Positions 41,667-50,814 of a DNA stretch of 64,000 nt are shown here, one piece after another. The stretch is from Bradyrhizobium sp. dw_411 (GTDB lineage: Bacteria > Pseudomonadota > Alphaproteobacteria > Rhizobiales > Xanthobacteraceae). The position numbers were made by a program, and so were the translations under genes. The stretch spans positions 1 to 64,000 of the forward strand of contig NZ_JAAVUY010000029.1 in the NCBI RefSeq assembly GCF_018449695.1, read 5' to 3'. Position 1 is the stretch's first letter, and each line of letters starts with the position of its first letter. Under the pieces are notes generated by a model. It was not told the origin of the DNA, did not search any database, and saw only the letters and a program-made list of their open reading frames with translations.

Positions 41667-42827
41667 TTAACGCAACCCAAGCCCGCGCGCGATGATGCCG
41701 CGCAGGACTTCGGTGGTGCCGCCCTGGATCGTCAGCTTGGGCGCGGTCTTCATCGCGAATGCCAGTTGCTCTTCCAGCGTGGCGTGGTTCGACGCGTCCG
41801 CATCGACGAACGCGGCGAGATCGCGCACCCGGTGCGGCAATTGCTGCTCCCAGATCGTGCCAATGTCCTTGACGATGGAGGCCTCGACCACCGGTTCCTT
41901 GCCGGCCTGCAGCATGCCTGCGACCGAGACCGACATCCGTCGCATGGTGTGAAGCTGCGCGACCAGGCGTCCGATGCCTTCCGCGCTGCGGGTGTCCGGG
42001 TCTTTTCCGACGGCGCGAACCAGTTCGGTCAGCACGTAGTACGTCTCCAGAAAGCGTTCCGGCCCGGAGCGCTCATAGGCGAGCTCGCTGGTGGCCTGCT
42101 TCCAGGCGCCGTCGATTTCACCGAGCACGTGATCGTCGGGCATGAAGGCGTCGGTGAATACGACTTCGTTGAATTCGAATTGCCCGGTGATCTGGCCGAT
42201 CGGATTGACCTTGATGCCCGGCGTCTTCATGTCGACCAGGAATTGCGTCAGGCCGTGGCGGCGGTTCTCCTTGGTCGACGGTGAAGTGCGGAAAATTGCG
42301 ATCATGTAATCGGCGATGTGCGCCGACGACGTCCAGATCTTGGTGCCGTTGATCAGCCAGCCGCCGTCGGTCTTGGTCGCTTTGGTTTTAGCCGCGAAAA
42401 GGTCAGAGCCGGAATTCGGCTCGCTCATGCCGATCGCGAAGCAGACTTCGCCGCGGCAGATCCGCGGCAGGATGTCCAGCTTGATGCGCTCGGGCGCATA
42501 TTTCAAAAGCACCGGGCCGCTCTGCCGGTCGGCGACGAAAAAACGCCGCGTCGGTGCGTTGGCGACGCGCATTTCCTCGGTCACCACGTAACGCTCCAAA
42601 AATGTGCGCTCGTGGCCGCCATATTTCTTGGGCCAGGTCATCCCGAGCCAGCCGCGTTCGCCGACCCGGCGGGAAAATTCCGGCGCGTCGCTGTCTTCGC
42701 GGTTGGGTTTATGCGGATCGAACGTGCCTGCGGCGATCTCGTCGGCGAGAAAGGCGCGCACTTCCTTGCGCAGCTTCTCGCATTCGGGCGGCAGGCGGAT
42801 CGGATCGAAACGAAGGGCAGCGGTCAT
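41667..42827 (-). CDS. Acyl-CoA dehydrogenase (large partner)
   Basis: 386 residues from ATG 42827. It has the full acyl-CoA dehydrogenase architecture: the N-terminal helical domain with WLGMTWPKKYGGHERTFLER, the middle FAD-binding beta domain with CFAIGMSEPNSGSDLFA, and the C-terminal helical domain. At the C-terminus, IQGGTTEVLRGIIARGLGLR has Gly where the EGT-type enzymes have the catalytic Glu, so the base must lie elsewhere, as in FadE-type heteromers. It is followed by the hydratase gene and preceded by a second, shorter dehydrogenase, 36 bases away. Confidence 0.9.
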   Translation of the reverse strand: MTAALRFDPIRLPPECEKLRKEVRAFLADEIAAGTFDPHKPNREDSDAPEFSRRVGERGWLGMTWPKKYGGHERTFLERYVVTEEMRVANAPTRRFFVADRQSGPVLLKYAPERIKLDILPRICRGEVCFAIGMSEPNSGSDLFAAKTKATKTDGGWLINGTKIWTSSAHIADYMIAIFRTSPSTKENRRHGLTQFLVDMKTPGIKVNPIGQITGQFEFNEVVFTDAFMPDDHVLGEIDGAWKQATSELAYERSGPERFLETYYVLTELVRAVGKDPDTRSAEGIGRLVAQLHTMRRMSVSVAGMLQAGKEPVVEASIVKDIGTIWEQQLPHRVRDLAAFVDADASNHATLEEQLAFAMKTAPKLTIQGGTTEVLRGIIARGLGLR

Positions 42828-42863
42828 ATTGTCAGTTCCAGTGCGGTCCAATTTTCCGAGCGG

Positions 42864-43928
42864 TCAGCGTGAGGCGACCAGCGGCCATAATTCGTCGGCA
42901 CCGCGCGCGGCGACCATCTTGCCGAGTTCGACGGCCCAGTAGCTTTCGGAGCCGAAATCGTCGCGCCAGGCCAGCGCGCGCAGACTATAGCGATGCAGGA
43001 TGTGCTCGAGGGTGAAGCCGATCGCGCCGTGCACCTGATGGGCGATCGCGGCGCCCTTTTCGGCGGCCTCCGAAGCGCGGATCTTTGCCGAGGCCGCTTC
43101 CAGAAACACCGCGTCATCGAACGTTTTAAAGTTGGCGATGGTATCCGCGGCCGAGGTCGCGGCGGCGAGTGCGGCGGCCGACTCGCCCGCGAGTTTCGCC
43201 AGATTGTGCTGCACGGCCTGGAATTTCGAAATCTTCTTCTCGAACGCGACGCGCTCGTTCGAATAACGCACGCTGATATCGAGCAGCGTTTCCAGTGCGC
43301 CGGCGATCTGCAGGCTGCGCGCCACGCCGCCCATCAGCAGCAGTGTGGTGTGATCGAAGCTTTTGGGCGCCGGCTTGATCGCAATCGGCTGCAAATTGCT
43401 GAACGTCACGGTGTCGTTGCCGTCGCCGCCGAGATTAAAACCATGCTCGATCCGGCAGGCGCTGGCCTCGACCAGTGCAACCGAAAGACCGCCCGAGCCT
43501 TGCGCCAGCACCGCGATATGTTTGGCATCGGTGGCAAAGGGCACGCCGCGTGTGCGGCCGGAAAGTGTGCCGTCGGTGCCGAGCGTGATCCGGTCCTTCG
43601 GTCCGCACGGCGCCACCGTCATCATGCCTTCGGGCGAAGCGATGTTCGCTTGCGACAACAGCCATCCCGCCAGCATGGTTTCGGCGAGCGGCACCGCGAT
43701 GGCAAAGCGCCCGGCCGCGCCGAGCACGCCAAAACCTTCGGCAAGGCTGGCGCCGGAACCGCCGCATGCCTCCGGCACCCAGGACAATGGCAGGCCGGCC
43801 TCGGTCAGGGCCTGCCAGAGCGGCGCTTTCCAACTGCCTTTGGTGTCGTGGTTGATGGTTTGCGCGTTGGCGAGATCGGCAAATATCTTTTCCGCGGTCT
43901 CGACGACGATATTCTCAACTTCCGCCAC
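42864..43928 (-). CDS. Acyl-CoA dehydrogenase (small partner)
   Basis: 354 residues from GTG 43928, which is preceded by AGGGA six bases upstream; the longer frame to 44084 starts in poorly supported sequence. It keeps the C-terminal helical domain of the family (RVAFEKKISKFQAVQHNLAK and QVHGAIGFTLEHILHRYSLR) but the N-terminal and FAD-binding parts are shortened, and no EGT-type catalytic motif is seen. It is probably the non-catalytic or complementary subunit of a heteromer with the neighbouring dehydrogenase. Confidence 0.85.
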   Translation of the reverse strand: MAEVENIVVETAEKIFADLANAQTINHDTKGSWKAPLWQALTEAGLPLSWVPEACGGSGASLAEGFGVLGAAGRFAIAVPLAETMLAGWLLSQANIASPEGMMTVAPCGPKDRITLGTDGTLSGRTRGVPFATDAKHIAVLAQGSGGLSVALVEASACRIEHGFNLGGDGNDTVTFSNLQPIAIKPAPKSFDHTTLLLMGGVARSLQIAGALETLLDISVRYSNERVAFEKKISKFQAVQHNLAKLAGESAAALAAATSAADTIANFKTFDDAVFLEAASAKIRASEAAEKGAAIAHQVHGAIGFTLEHILHRYSLRALAWRDDFGSESYWAVELGKMVAARGADELWPLVASR

Positions 43929-44224
43929 GGCGTTTCCCTGTTTCGCAGTCCGCACAATCCGCGCGGCCATTTTGCCGGGCTTCGGGTGCGGTATTTTCTT
44001 GCGGCGCATGATGAGGAAAAGCCATAGCCGTGACAAGGCTGATGTCCGCGGGGCTGCCTGCAAGGGCGGCATGCAAAGGCGCACGCCAACAGAGGGCCGC
44101 GTAAGCAGGCTTTAACGACCAATTCCGCATGGCGGAGTTAGGGGATTTGCGGGTATTTGCCCGCGCGATATGGTAAAGCGCCCTGCAGCGGTAAAACTCT
44201 TAAAATCGATGTGAGGAAATGCGG
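43929..44224. promoter_or_regulatory. Shared upstream region of the acyl-CoA operon and the SDR gene
   Basis: A 296-base divergent intergenic region. Bases 44212-44217 hold the TGAGGA ribosome site of the SDR gene. No convincing operator palindrome was found. Confidence 0.4.
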
Positions 44225-45007
44225 ATGTCGAAGGATGGTTTGTGCGTGATCATAACGGGGTCGGCGTCCGGTCTGGGCGCTGCGACCGCGGCCATTCTGG
44301 CCAGGAATGGCGCGCGCATCGTGATCAATTACGCCTCCAGCCAGAAGGAGGCCGAAGAGACCGCCGATCTTTGTCGTGCTGCGGGCGGCGAAATCGTCGT
44401 GGTGCAGGGCGATGTGTCGCGCGATGAAGATTGCAAGAAGATCGCCGCGGCCGCCGCGCCCTGGAGGCGTCTCGATGTACTGATCAACAATGCCGGCACC
44501 ACCAAGCACGTGCCGCATCATAATCTGGATGGTCTGTCGGCCGAGGATTTTCAGCGCATCTTCGGTGTCAACGCGATCGGACCGTTCCAGATGGTGCGGG
44601 CCGCGCGGTCCCTGCTGGAAGCCGGGGCTACGGCCTCGGGCCGCGCGTCCACCGTGGTCAATGTATCGTCGGTCGCGGGGATCAATGGTGGCGGTTCTTC
44701 GGTCGCCTATGCCGCGAGCAAGGGTGCGCTCAACGCGATGACGCTGTCGATGGCGCGCGCGCTGGCGCCGTTGATCCGCGTCAACGCGGTATGTCCCGGC
44801 TATATCGACACGCCCTGGTTCACCAAGGGCCGCGGCATCGACGGTGCGGCCAAGGTGCGCGATGCCGTGGTGGCCAAAGTGCCGCTCAAGCGCGCATCAA
44901 CGGCGGAAGACGTCGCCGGCGTGGTGTGTTTCCTCGCCACGCAGCAGTCGAGCAACATGACCGGCGAGGTTTTACGGATCGACGCTGGCGCGCATCTGCT
45001 GGGGTAG
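44225..45007 (+). CDS. Short-chain dehydrogenase/reductase
   Basis: 260 residues from ATG 44225, spaced seven bases from TGAGGA; ATG 44219 is too close to that site. It is a classic SDR: the cofactor loop GSASGLGAATAAIL, the structural NNAG, catalytic Ser in VVNVSSVAG, and the YxxxK segment AYAASKGAL. It probably oxidises a 3-hydroxyacyl or other secondary alcohol made by the neighbouring hydratases. It is divergent from the acyl-CoA dehydrogenase operon. Confidence 0.92.
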   Translation: MSKDGLCVIITGSASGLGAATAAILARNGARIVINYASSQKEAEETADLCRAAGGEIVVVQGDVSRDEDCKKIAAAAAPWRRLDVLINNAGTTKHVPHHNLDGLSAEDFQRIFGVNAIGPFQMVRAARSLLEAGATASGRASTVVNVSSVAGINGGGSSVAYAASKGALNAMTLSMARALAPLIRVNAVCPGYIDTPWFTKGRGIDGAAKVRDAVVAKVPLKRASTAEDVAGVVCFLATQQSSNMTGEVLRIDAGAHLLG

Positions 45008-45010
45008 CCT

Positions 45011-45113
45011 GTCATTCCGGGGCGATGCGAAGCAGCGAGCCCGGAATCTCGAGATTCCCCGATGCGCAATTGCGCATCTGAGGTCTGGTCCTTCGGACCA
45101 TCCCGGAATGACG
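45011..45113. repeat. Dispersed inverted repeat, family C, long variant
   Basis: The arms gtcattccggggcgatgcga and ccatcccggaatgacg enclose ccggaatctcgagattcc plus an extra hairpin (gatgcgcaattgcgcatc) and ggtccttcggacc. It is the longest of the three family-C copies. Confidence 0.85.
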
Positions 45114-45123
45114 ATGATGGAAT

Positions 45124-45402
45124 CTACTTCCTACCCATGTCGGGAATCACGCCGTTTGCCACCAGCCTGTTCCAGATAAACAGCACCACCAGCGCGCCGA
45201 TCGTTGCCGTGATGAAGCCGGCGCCCTGTCCTGCATCGTAATGGCCGATGGCCTGGCCGATGGCGGTCGCGAGAAAAGCGCCGACGATGCCGAGCACGGT
45301 GGTCAGGATGAAGCCGCTGGGATTGTTCGGGCCCGGCGACAGCAGCCGGGCGATAATTCCCGCGACGAAGCCGACGATGATGATCCAGAGAATGCCGCCC
45401 AT
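45124..45402 (-). CDS. GlsB/YeaQ/YmgE-family small membrane protein
   Basis: 92 residues with three hydrophobic segments and the family pattern WIIIVGFVAGIIARLLSPG and GFILTTVLGIVGAFLATAIG. Members are transglycosylase-associated or general stress membrane proteins; the biochemical role is not established. It is on the minus strand and lies directly downstream of the YidB gene, but a 74-base gap separates them. Confidence 0.9.
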   Translation of the reverse strand: MGGILWIIIVGFVAGIIARLLSPGPNNPSGFILTTVLGIVGAFLATAIGQAIGHYDAGQGAGFITATIGALVVLFIWNRLVANGVIPDMGRK

Positions 45403-45476
45403 GATTGTCGTCCTCTTTTCAAAAACAGGGTTTGAAATACGAAAAGGCGAGCCGTCTCCTGGAGACGGCCCGAACC

Positions 45477-46061
45477 TCAGAGACGGTCGGCGACTTCGTC
45501 TTCGGTCGGCAGCCGTCCGTTCGGCGTGAGATGATTGATCACCTCGGGCAGATGCTGGCTGAGACCGGCGAGCAATTCGTCGCGCGACATGCCGCTTTGC
45601 GACATCAGGCTGTTGATCTGATCGGCGCCGAGCGCGTTGGCGAGATCGCCGGGTGCGATCTGCTTGTTCGGACCCGGGCTGACCCAGGAATTGGCGGTGT
45701 CGCCATGGCCGCTCTGCTGGAATTGTTTGAGCAGGTCGCCGAGCCCGCCGCTGATGACGCTGCCGGCCGCCCCTCCCGCGAGCAGGCCGCCAAGGCCGCC
45801 CTTGAGAACGTCGCCAAGACCGCCACCAAGACTGCCGCCACCGGCCAGACCGCCACCCATTCCGCCGCCGGCGGGTGAGGGGGCGGGCGCCGGCGTGGTG
45901 CCGGTTTGGCTGCCGCCGATATGCTTGACCGCCTTGTAGGCAAGCAGTGCGAGGATCGCCATGGTCATCGGCGACATTCCGCTACCGCTGCCTGATGCGC
46001 TTGGAGTGCTGGGGCCCCGCGGGCCGTTCTGCATCCCGTTGAGTATGTCGAGTAAGCCCAT
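45477..46061 (-). CDS. YidB-family (DUF937) protein
   Basis: 194 residues from ATG 46061, with GGAG seven bases upstream (the frame to 46358 is unsupported). It starts MGLLDILNGMQNGPRGPSTP and has a Gly/Pro-rich low-complexity linker (about 55-100) before a helical C-terminal domain ending in LPEVINHLTPNGRLPTEDEV. A short hydrophobic segment (MTMAILALLAYKAV, about 31-45) suggests membrane association. The function is unknown. Confidence 0.85.
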   Translation of the reverse strand: MGLLDILNGMQNGPRGPSTPSASGSGSGMSPMTMAILALLAYKAVKHIGGSQTGTTPAPAPSPAGGGMGGGLAGGGSLGGGLGDVLKGGLGGLLAGGAAGSVISGGLGDLLKQFQQSGHGDTANSWVSPGPNKQIAPGDLANALGADQINSLMSQSGMSRDELLAGLSQHLPEVINHLTPNGRLPTEDEVADRL

Positions 46062-46223
46062 CGTTGTTCTCCTCCGCGTGCATGCCCCGCCCCATAAAAC
46101 ATACCGGTGCGTTATGACGGTTACAAGGCGCAGCCGGTGCCGGTTGCCGTGCGCAGGGGCTTCCGCCTGCGCCGGCTGCCAAACTCTGCTATCGAATCCC
46201 CCCTCAGGAATGGGGATGGCGGT

Positions 46224-47240
46224 ATGATGGTGGACAGGCCGATCGGGATCGCTGGGGCTGGCAGCATCGGCTGTTTTGTCGGCGGCATGCTGGCGGCGGG
46301 CGGAGCCCGCGTTGCGCTGTTGGCGCGCCCGCGCGTGATCGGGGAAATCGAGAGCCACGGACTCAAGCTGAGCAGTTTCGAGGGCGATGAGCGGTTGATC
46401 GCGCCGAGCCAGCTCACGCTATCAGACGATCCCAACATCCTCAGCCGTGTGGGCGTGGTGCTGGTGACGGTCAAAAGCGCCGACACGCCAGAGATCGCCG
46501 ATGTGATCGCGCAGCACGCGCCGCACGATGCTGTCGTCATCAGTCTGCAGAACGGCGTCGGCAATGCGCCGGTGCTGCGCCAGCGATTGCCCGGACGGCG
46601 CGTATTGGCGGGCATGGTGCCGTTCAATGTGGTCGCGCCCGGCGAGGGGCGATTTCATCGCGCCACTTCCGGCGACATCATCATCGAGCAGGACGATGCC
46701 GGCACTGCGAAACAACTATCGGTGCCGGGGCTGGCGATGCGCCCGACCGCCGATATCGCCGGCGTGCAATGGGGCAAGCTCATCGTCAATCTCAACAACG
46801 CGCTCAACGCGTTGTCCGGTCTGCCGCTGCGCGAGCAGTTGGTGCAGCGCGCCTGGCGCCGATTGTTCGCCGACCAGATCGCCGAAGCGCTGGCCGCGAT
46901 CGAAGCGGAAGGCATCAAGCCGGTGTCGCCGACGCCGATCCCGGTGAGCTGGTTGCCGCATTTGCTCCGGCTGCCCGATGCGCTGTTTTCGCCGCTGCTG
47001 GGACGGACCATGAAGATCGATCCGCAGGCGCGCTCGTCGATGTGGGAAGACCTGCAGCGCGGCCGTCGCACCGAGATCGATTATCTGCAGGGCGTCATCA
47101 CCGGGATCGCCGACCGGCGGCATCTCGCCGCACCGTTGTCGCGCCGCATCGTGGCGCTGATCAAGAGCGCCGAGGCCGCGGGTCGGGGCTCGCCCGAGCT
47201 GAAACCCGGGGATGTCCGTTCAGACTTTGTTAAGCACTGA
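46224..47240 (+). CDS. Ketopantoate reductase-like (2-dehydropantoate 2-reductase) protein
   Basis: 338 residues from ATG 46224, seven bases after GGGGA. The N-terminal Rossmann motif GIAGAGSIGCFVGGML and NGVGN (SLQNGVGNAPVL) match ApbA/PanE. The Asn and Lys of the catalytic region are in WGKLIVNLNNALNALSG, and the C-terminal helical domain contains SSMWEDLQRGRRTEIDYLQG. It may make pantoate for coenzyme A or act on another 2-oxo acid; Bradyrhizobium carries several paralogues, so the exact substrate is uncertain. Confidence 0.9.
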   Translation: MMVDRPIGIAGAGSIGCFVGGMLAAGGARVALLARPRVIGEIESHGLKLSSFEGDERLIAPSQLTLSDDPNILSRVGVVLVTVKSADTPEIADVIAQHAPHDAVVISLQNGVGNAPVLRQRLPGRRVLAGMVPFNVVAPGEGRFHRATSGDIIIEQDDAGTAKQLSVPGLAMRPTADIAGVQWGKLIVNLNNALNALSGLPLREQLVQRAWRRLFADQIAEALAAIEAEGIKPVSPTPIPVSWLPHLLRLPDALFSPLLGRTMKIDPQARSSMWEDLQRGRRTEIDYLQGVITGIADRRHLAAPLSRRIVALIKSAEAAGRGSPELKPGDVRSDFVKH

Positions 47241-47342
47241 ACGCCATCAGCATTAGAAATGCAGCTATCAAAGTAGGATTTAGCGAACGGTTCGCCGTTA
47301 TGATCCCGTGCGTTCCCGGTTTCGCAACAGGACTTATTTGAC

Positions 47343-49043
47343 ATGGCAAAGGCTGGATTTGCAGGCTGTCTGACGAGTTTAACCCGTCGCTTCCGCGGCG
47401 ATTCGCGCGGTAATATCGCGGTCACCTTCGCGCTCGCGCTGTTGCCGGTTTTGTCCGCGATCGGATGCGCCACCGACTACTCGCTCGCGAGCAGGATGAA
47501 GGCCAAGATGCAATCGGCGGCGGATGCCGCCGCGGTGGCGTCGATTTCCAAGAACTCGGCCGGCTATCTCGCGGCATCGACCATGACCGGCAACGGCTCG
47601 ATTGCGGCCGGCCTGACCGATGCCAACAATCTGTTCTGCGGCAATTTGAATGTGGCGAATGCGACCAGCGGCACCGGGTGCAACACCACGTCGACCACCG
47701 AATTTGGCAACCTGTCACTCGCGGGAACCACCGTCAAAAAAACCGGAATCGTGCTGAATTCCGTCGTGAATTTCAGCGCCACCGTGCCGGTCGTGTTCAT
47801 GAAGGTGCTCGGATATCAAACCCTCACCATCACAGGCGTTTCAAAAGCGACTGCCTCGCTGCCGCCGTATCTCGATTTCTACCTGATGCTGGATCTTTCG
47901 GGATCGATGGGCCTGCCGTCGACCAACGACGAGCAGACGCGGCTGTCCAACATCAACCCGGACGACTTCAGCGTGTATCCCAATGGGTGCACTTTCGCAT
48001 GCCATTTTCAATCGTCGGGCTCGTGCAGCGACCCCGCCAGGAACCAGACCACCAATGTCAACGGTTCTGCGTACTCGGCCTATCCGACGAATAACTACTG
48101 CCTGGGCTATCTGATCTCGCGCGTTAGCCAAACCGGATATGCCGGTCTGCTTCAGTCCAGCTCGAATTATCCGATGAAAGGCAAGCAGTTCCCGTCAAGC
48201 CTCCTTACTAATCTGACGGCATCGCTCACCGGCAATAATTCGATCATTGCCGGCAACTCCAAAAGTGCATCGAACGCCCTGACCCCGGTTACATCCTGCC
48301 CGACCGCCGGCACCGACGCCTGCATCCAGTTGCGCGCGGATGCGGTCGGTACGGCCTTGAATGCCACGGTGGCCTCGGGCGGCGTGGATGGATTGTTCGC
48401 GACGGCCAACAAAAAAATGATCGTCAGCAAGCAATTCCGGATCGGGCTCTATCCGTTCATCCGAAATCTCATTACTTATGTTTCGCTTACCGACAGCATC
48501 AACAACTCTCCGACCGCGAGCGGGACCATCAATTATGCGGCGGCCAATCTGGCCACGCTGCTTGATACCGGCAATACCCCTGATCTCGGGCTCGGTTCCG
48601 GCGGGACGCATTTCGACAATGCGTTTCAGACCATGAATACGACCATCACCTCCGTCGGCGATGGCAGCTCACCGACCAATACGCAGCCTTTCGTTTTTCT
48701 TGTGACCGACGGGGCCCAGAACTTTCAAACCTGTTGTGGCTTTTCCGGAAGCAACGCCGCCACTGTGATGCCCAGCGGTAGCACGTCGTGGTGCAAGCCG
48801 CTCAGGGATCGCGGCATCATCATCTCTGTCCTCTATATTCCCTACCAAACGATCCAGAATCCGACGACGATCTTCAACAACGAAGACAACGTCGCCAACG
48901 CCAATATCGCCAATATTCCGGCCAGTCTTAAGGACTGCGCATCGGTGAACTTCTTTTTCACGGCCAATACGCCCGCGGATATCACCACGGCCCTGGCCGC
49001 GATGTTCAACCAGGCGCTCCAGGTCGCGCACATTACGAATTGA
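47343..49043 (+). CDS. TadG-like pilus-assembly protein with von Willebrand A domain
   Basis: 566 residues. The N-terminus has a TadE/G-type hydrophobic anchor, GNIAVTFALALLPVLSAIGC (about residues 24-43), followed by SRMKAKMQSAADAAAVAS. A MIDAS-like motif, LMLDLSGSMGLPS (about 180-192), starts the von Willebrand A domain. Bases between the halves are rich in Asn/Ser/Thr (secreted-protein bias). TadG helps Flp-pilus biogenesis and surface attachment. No other tad genes are in the window, so it is a stand-alone member. Confidence 0.88.
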   Translation: MAKAGFAGCLTSLTRRFRGDSRGNIAVTFALALLPVLSAIGCATDYSLASRMKAKMQSAADAAAVASISKNSAGYLAASTMTGNGSIAAGLTDANNLFCGNLNVANATSGTGCNTTSTTEFGNLSLAGTTVKKTGIVLNSVVNFSATVPVVFMKVLGYQTLTITGVSKATASLPPYLDFYLMLDLSGSMGLPSTNDEQTRLSNINPDDFSVYPNGCTFACHFQSSGSCSDPARNQTTNVNGSAYSAYPTNNYCLGYLISRVSQTGYAGLLQSSSNYPMKGKQFPSSLLTNLTASLTGNNSIIAGNSKSASNALTPVTSCPTAGTDACIQLRADAVGTALNATVASGGVDGLFATANKKMIVSKQFRIGLYPFIRNLITYVSLTDSINNSPTASGTINYAAANLATLLDTGNTPDLGLGSGGTHFDNAFQTMNTTITSVGDGSSPTNTQPFVFLVTDGAQNFQTCCGFSGSNAATVMPSGSTSWCKPLRDRGIIISVLYIPYQTIQNPTTIFNNEDNVANANIANIPASLKDCASVNFFFTANTPADITTALAAMFNQALQVAHITN

Positions 49044-49102
49044 GGCTGTCTTACGCAGGTGGTAACCAGAGGCTATTCACTTAAGCCCTGGTCGCCACCG
49101 CA

Positions 49103-49819
49103 ATGCGCTTCATCCAGACCTTCCAGCTTTATGACTTCCTGGACACGCTGGTCAGCCTGCTGACGGCCTTCGTGCTCGGGACCGTGATCGGCGCCGAGCG
49201 GCAGTATCGCCAGCGCAGCGCGGGTCTGCGAACCAATGTGCTGGTCGCGGTCGGCGCCGCGGCGTTTGTCGATCTGGCCAACCGCCTCACCGGATCGGAA
49301 GGCAGCGTCCGCGTCATCGCCTATGTCGTCTCGGGCATTGGTTTTCTCGGCGCCGGCACGATCATGAAGGAAGGCATGAATGTCAGAGGCCTCAACACCG
49401 CCGCCACGCTATGGGCGTCGGCCGCGGTGGGCTGCTGCGCCGGCGCCGATATGGTCGCGCAGGCGGCGCTGCTGACGCTGTTCGTGCTCGGCGGCAATAC
49501 CTTGCTGCGTCCCCTGGTCAACGCGATCGACCGTATTCCGATCAACGAGAAATCTTCCGAAGCGCTCTATGACGTGCTGGTGACGGTGGATGGCGGCGCC
49601 GTGGCGCCGGTTCGCGAGTTCCTGCTCGAAAAGCTCGAGGCCGCCAATTATCCGGTGCGCGACACCAGCGTGGTCCACCGCTCCGAAGAGGAGGCCGAAA
49701 TCACAGCAACGCTGGTCAGTCTGTCGATCGAACCGGATGAACTCGACGCTGTTGTCGCCAGCCTGACCGGCCTGCCTGGCGTGCGTCACGTGACCTGGAA
49801 CGTTCGCGCGCTGGAGTAG
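49103..49819 (+). CDS. MgtC/SapB-family membrane protein
   Basis: 238 residues. The N-terminal half is the MgtC membrane domain with the family signature VLGTVIGAERQYRQRSAGLR (about residues 23-42) and GAGTIMKEGMNVRGLNTAAT (about 73-92). The soluble C-terminal half (about 150-238) is ACT-like and regulatory. MgtC proteins affect Mg2+ limitation survival and F-ATPase activity. It begins 59 bases after the TadG gene and may not share its transcript. Confidence 0.93.
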   Translation: MRFIQTFQLYDFLDTLVSLLTAFVLGTVIGAERQYRQRSAGLRTNVLVAVGAAAFVDLANRLTGSEGSVRVIAYVVSGIGFLGAGTIMKEGMNVRGLNTAATLWASAAVGCCAGADMVAQAALLTLFVLGGNTLLRPLVNAIDRIPINEKSSEALYDVLVTVDGGAVAPVREFLLEKLEAANYPVRDTSVVHRSEEEAEITATLVSLSIEPDELDAVVASLTGLPGVRHVTWNVRALE

Positions 49820-49918
49820 CGGGGCGGGGGTACTTTTTACTTACCTCTCCCACAGGGGAGAGGGGCGCGCCGCTGGCGCGGCGAAAGAGAGCAACCTCAC
49901 TTCGTAGACGCTCTAACC

Positions 49919-50536
49919 TCAGCTCCGCTTGGCCGTCTTGCTCGGTGAAGACGAGCCGAACAGCGCCTTCTTCAGATCCTTGATGCTCTCGGAAAGCCGC
50001 GGCCAGTCGCAGGAGAAGGAATGCTGCGCGCAGTTCGTGAGCTTGATGGGCTTGACGTCCGCTGCGGCGGGTCGGGCCACCGGGAGAGGCTTGCTGATAC
50101 TTCCCGTCACCGGCGGCGTCTTTTCGGTTTCGCTCTTCAGCGAAGTCTGTTCGATCTGCTTCTGCTTGGTCGCGAACGCGGCGGCAATCGTGCTGCGCCG
50201 CTGACTGTCGAGATAGGCGGTGTATTGTTCGTCGATGTGTCTCTGTTCTTCCGGCGTCGGGTTGGGGCCCGCGATGTCGAAGTTACGGTTCTGCATGAAA
50301 TCGAAATAAGTATAGCCGCCACCGGGCTTGCGCCGGCCGGCAAATTTCGCGTTGCATTCCGATAGCGCCGTGGTCCTGGCTTCCTTGGCCGCCACTTTTT
50401 CGGCGCTATCGGCGCATTCCTCGAAATCCACCGGGGTGCGCGACCCCCACCATTGTGCATGCGCGCGGGAAGGCTGCAGCACAAAGCAACCGGCGATCGC
50501 GGCTATCAGCAGAATGGAGGGAGACGATGCGATCAC
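49919..50536 (-). CDS. Secreted protein of unknown function
   Basis: 205 residues with a Sec signal peptide (SPSILLIAAIAGCFVLQPSR, cleavage after AHA, about residue 27). The mature part is hydrophilic, has Cys in EECADSAEKVAAKE, ALSECNAKF and NCAQHSFSCDWPRL (four in all, so disulphides are likely), and a Pro/Ala/Thr-rich linker around residues 130-165. The C-terminus is basic and Ser-rich. No family is recognised; I recall similar uncharacterised proteins in Bradyrhizobium. It stands alone. Confidence 0.7.
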   Translation of the reverse strand: MIASSPSILLIAAIAGCFVLQPSRAHAQWWGSRTPVDFEECADSAEKVAAKEARTTALSECNAKFAGRRKPGGGYTYFDFMQNRNFDIAGPNPTPEEQRHIDEQYTAYLDSQRRSTIAAAFATKQKQIEQTSLKSETEKTPPVTGSISKPLPVARPAAADVKPIKLTNCAQHSFSCDWPRLSESIKDLKKALFGSSSPSKTAKRS

Positions 50537-50814
50537 GGACGATTTTTCCTCAACGCGAGATTCAAGATCATTGCGCTGATTGTCGCCATTATTGGCCGAT
50601 TTGTCACCCCGGAATGAAATGTTTTTCCCGTATCAAACGGAAAATGCCGCCCCCTCAAATGACACAGAGTGGACACATTTATCCTCAGCTACAGCATTGG
50701 AATAAAATATCTTCCAGAGCGCGCCGGCTCTTTGGTCATGCCATGCGCAAAGGAGCCTGGGCGAAACCCGATCGTTGATGTCGTGGCGCGTGCGGATATG
50801 AGGCCTCGATAAAA

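Noticed and set aside
42993..44027. Plus-strand frame of 344 codons opposite the small acyl-CoA dehydrogenase
   Set aside because: It is a shadow of a conserved gene, with Arg/His/Gly bias and no motif.
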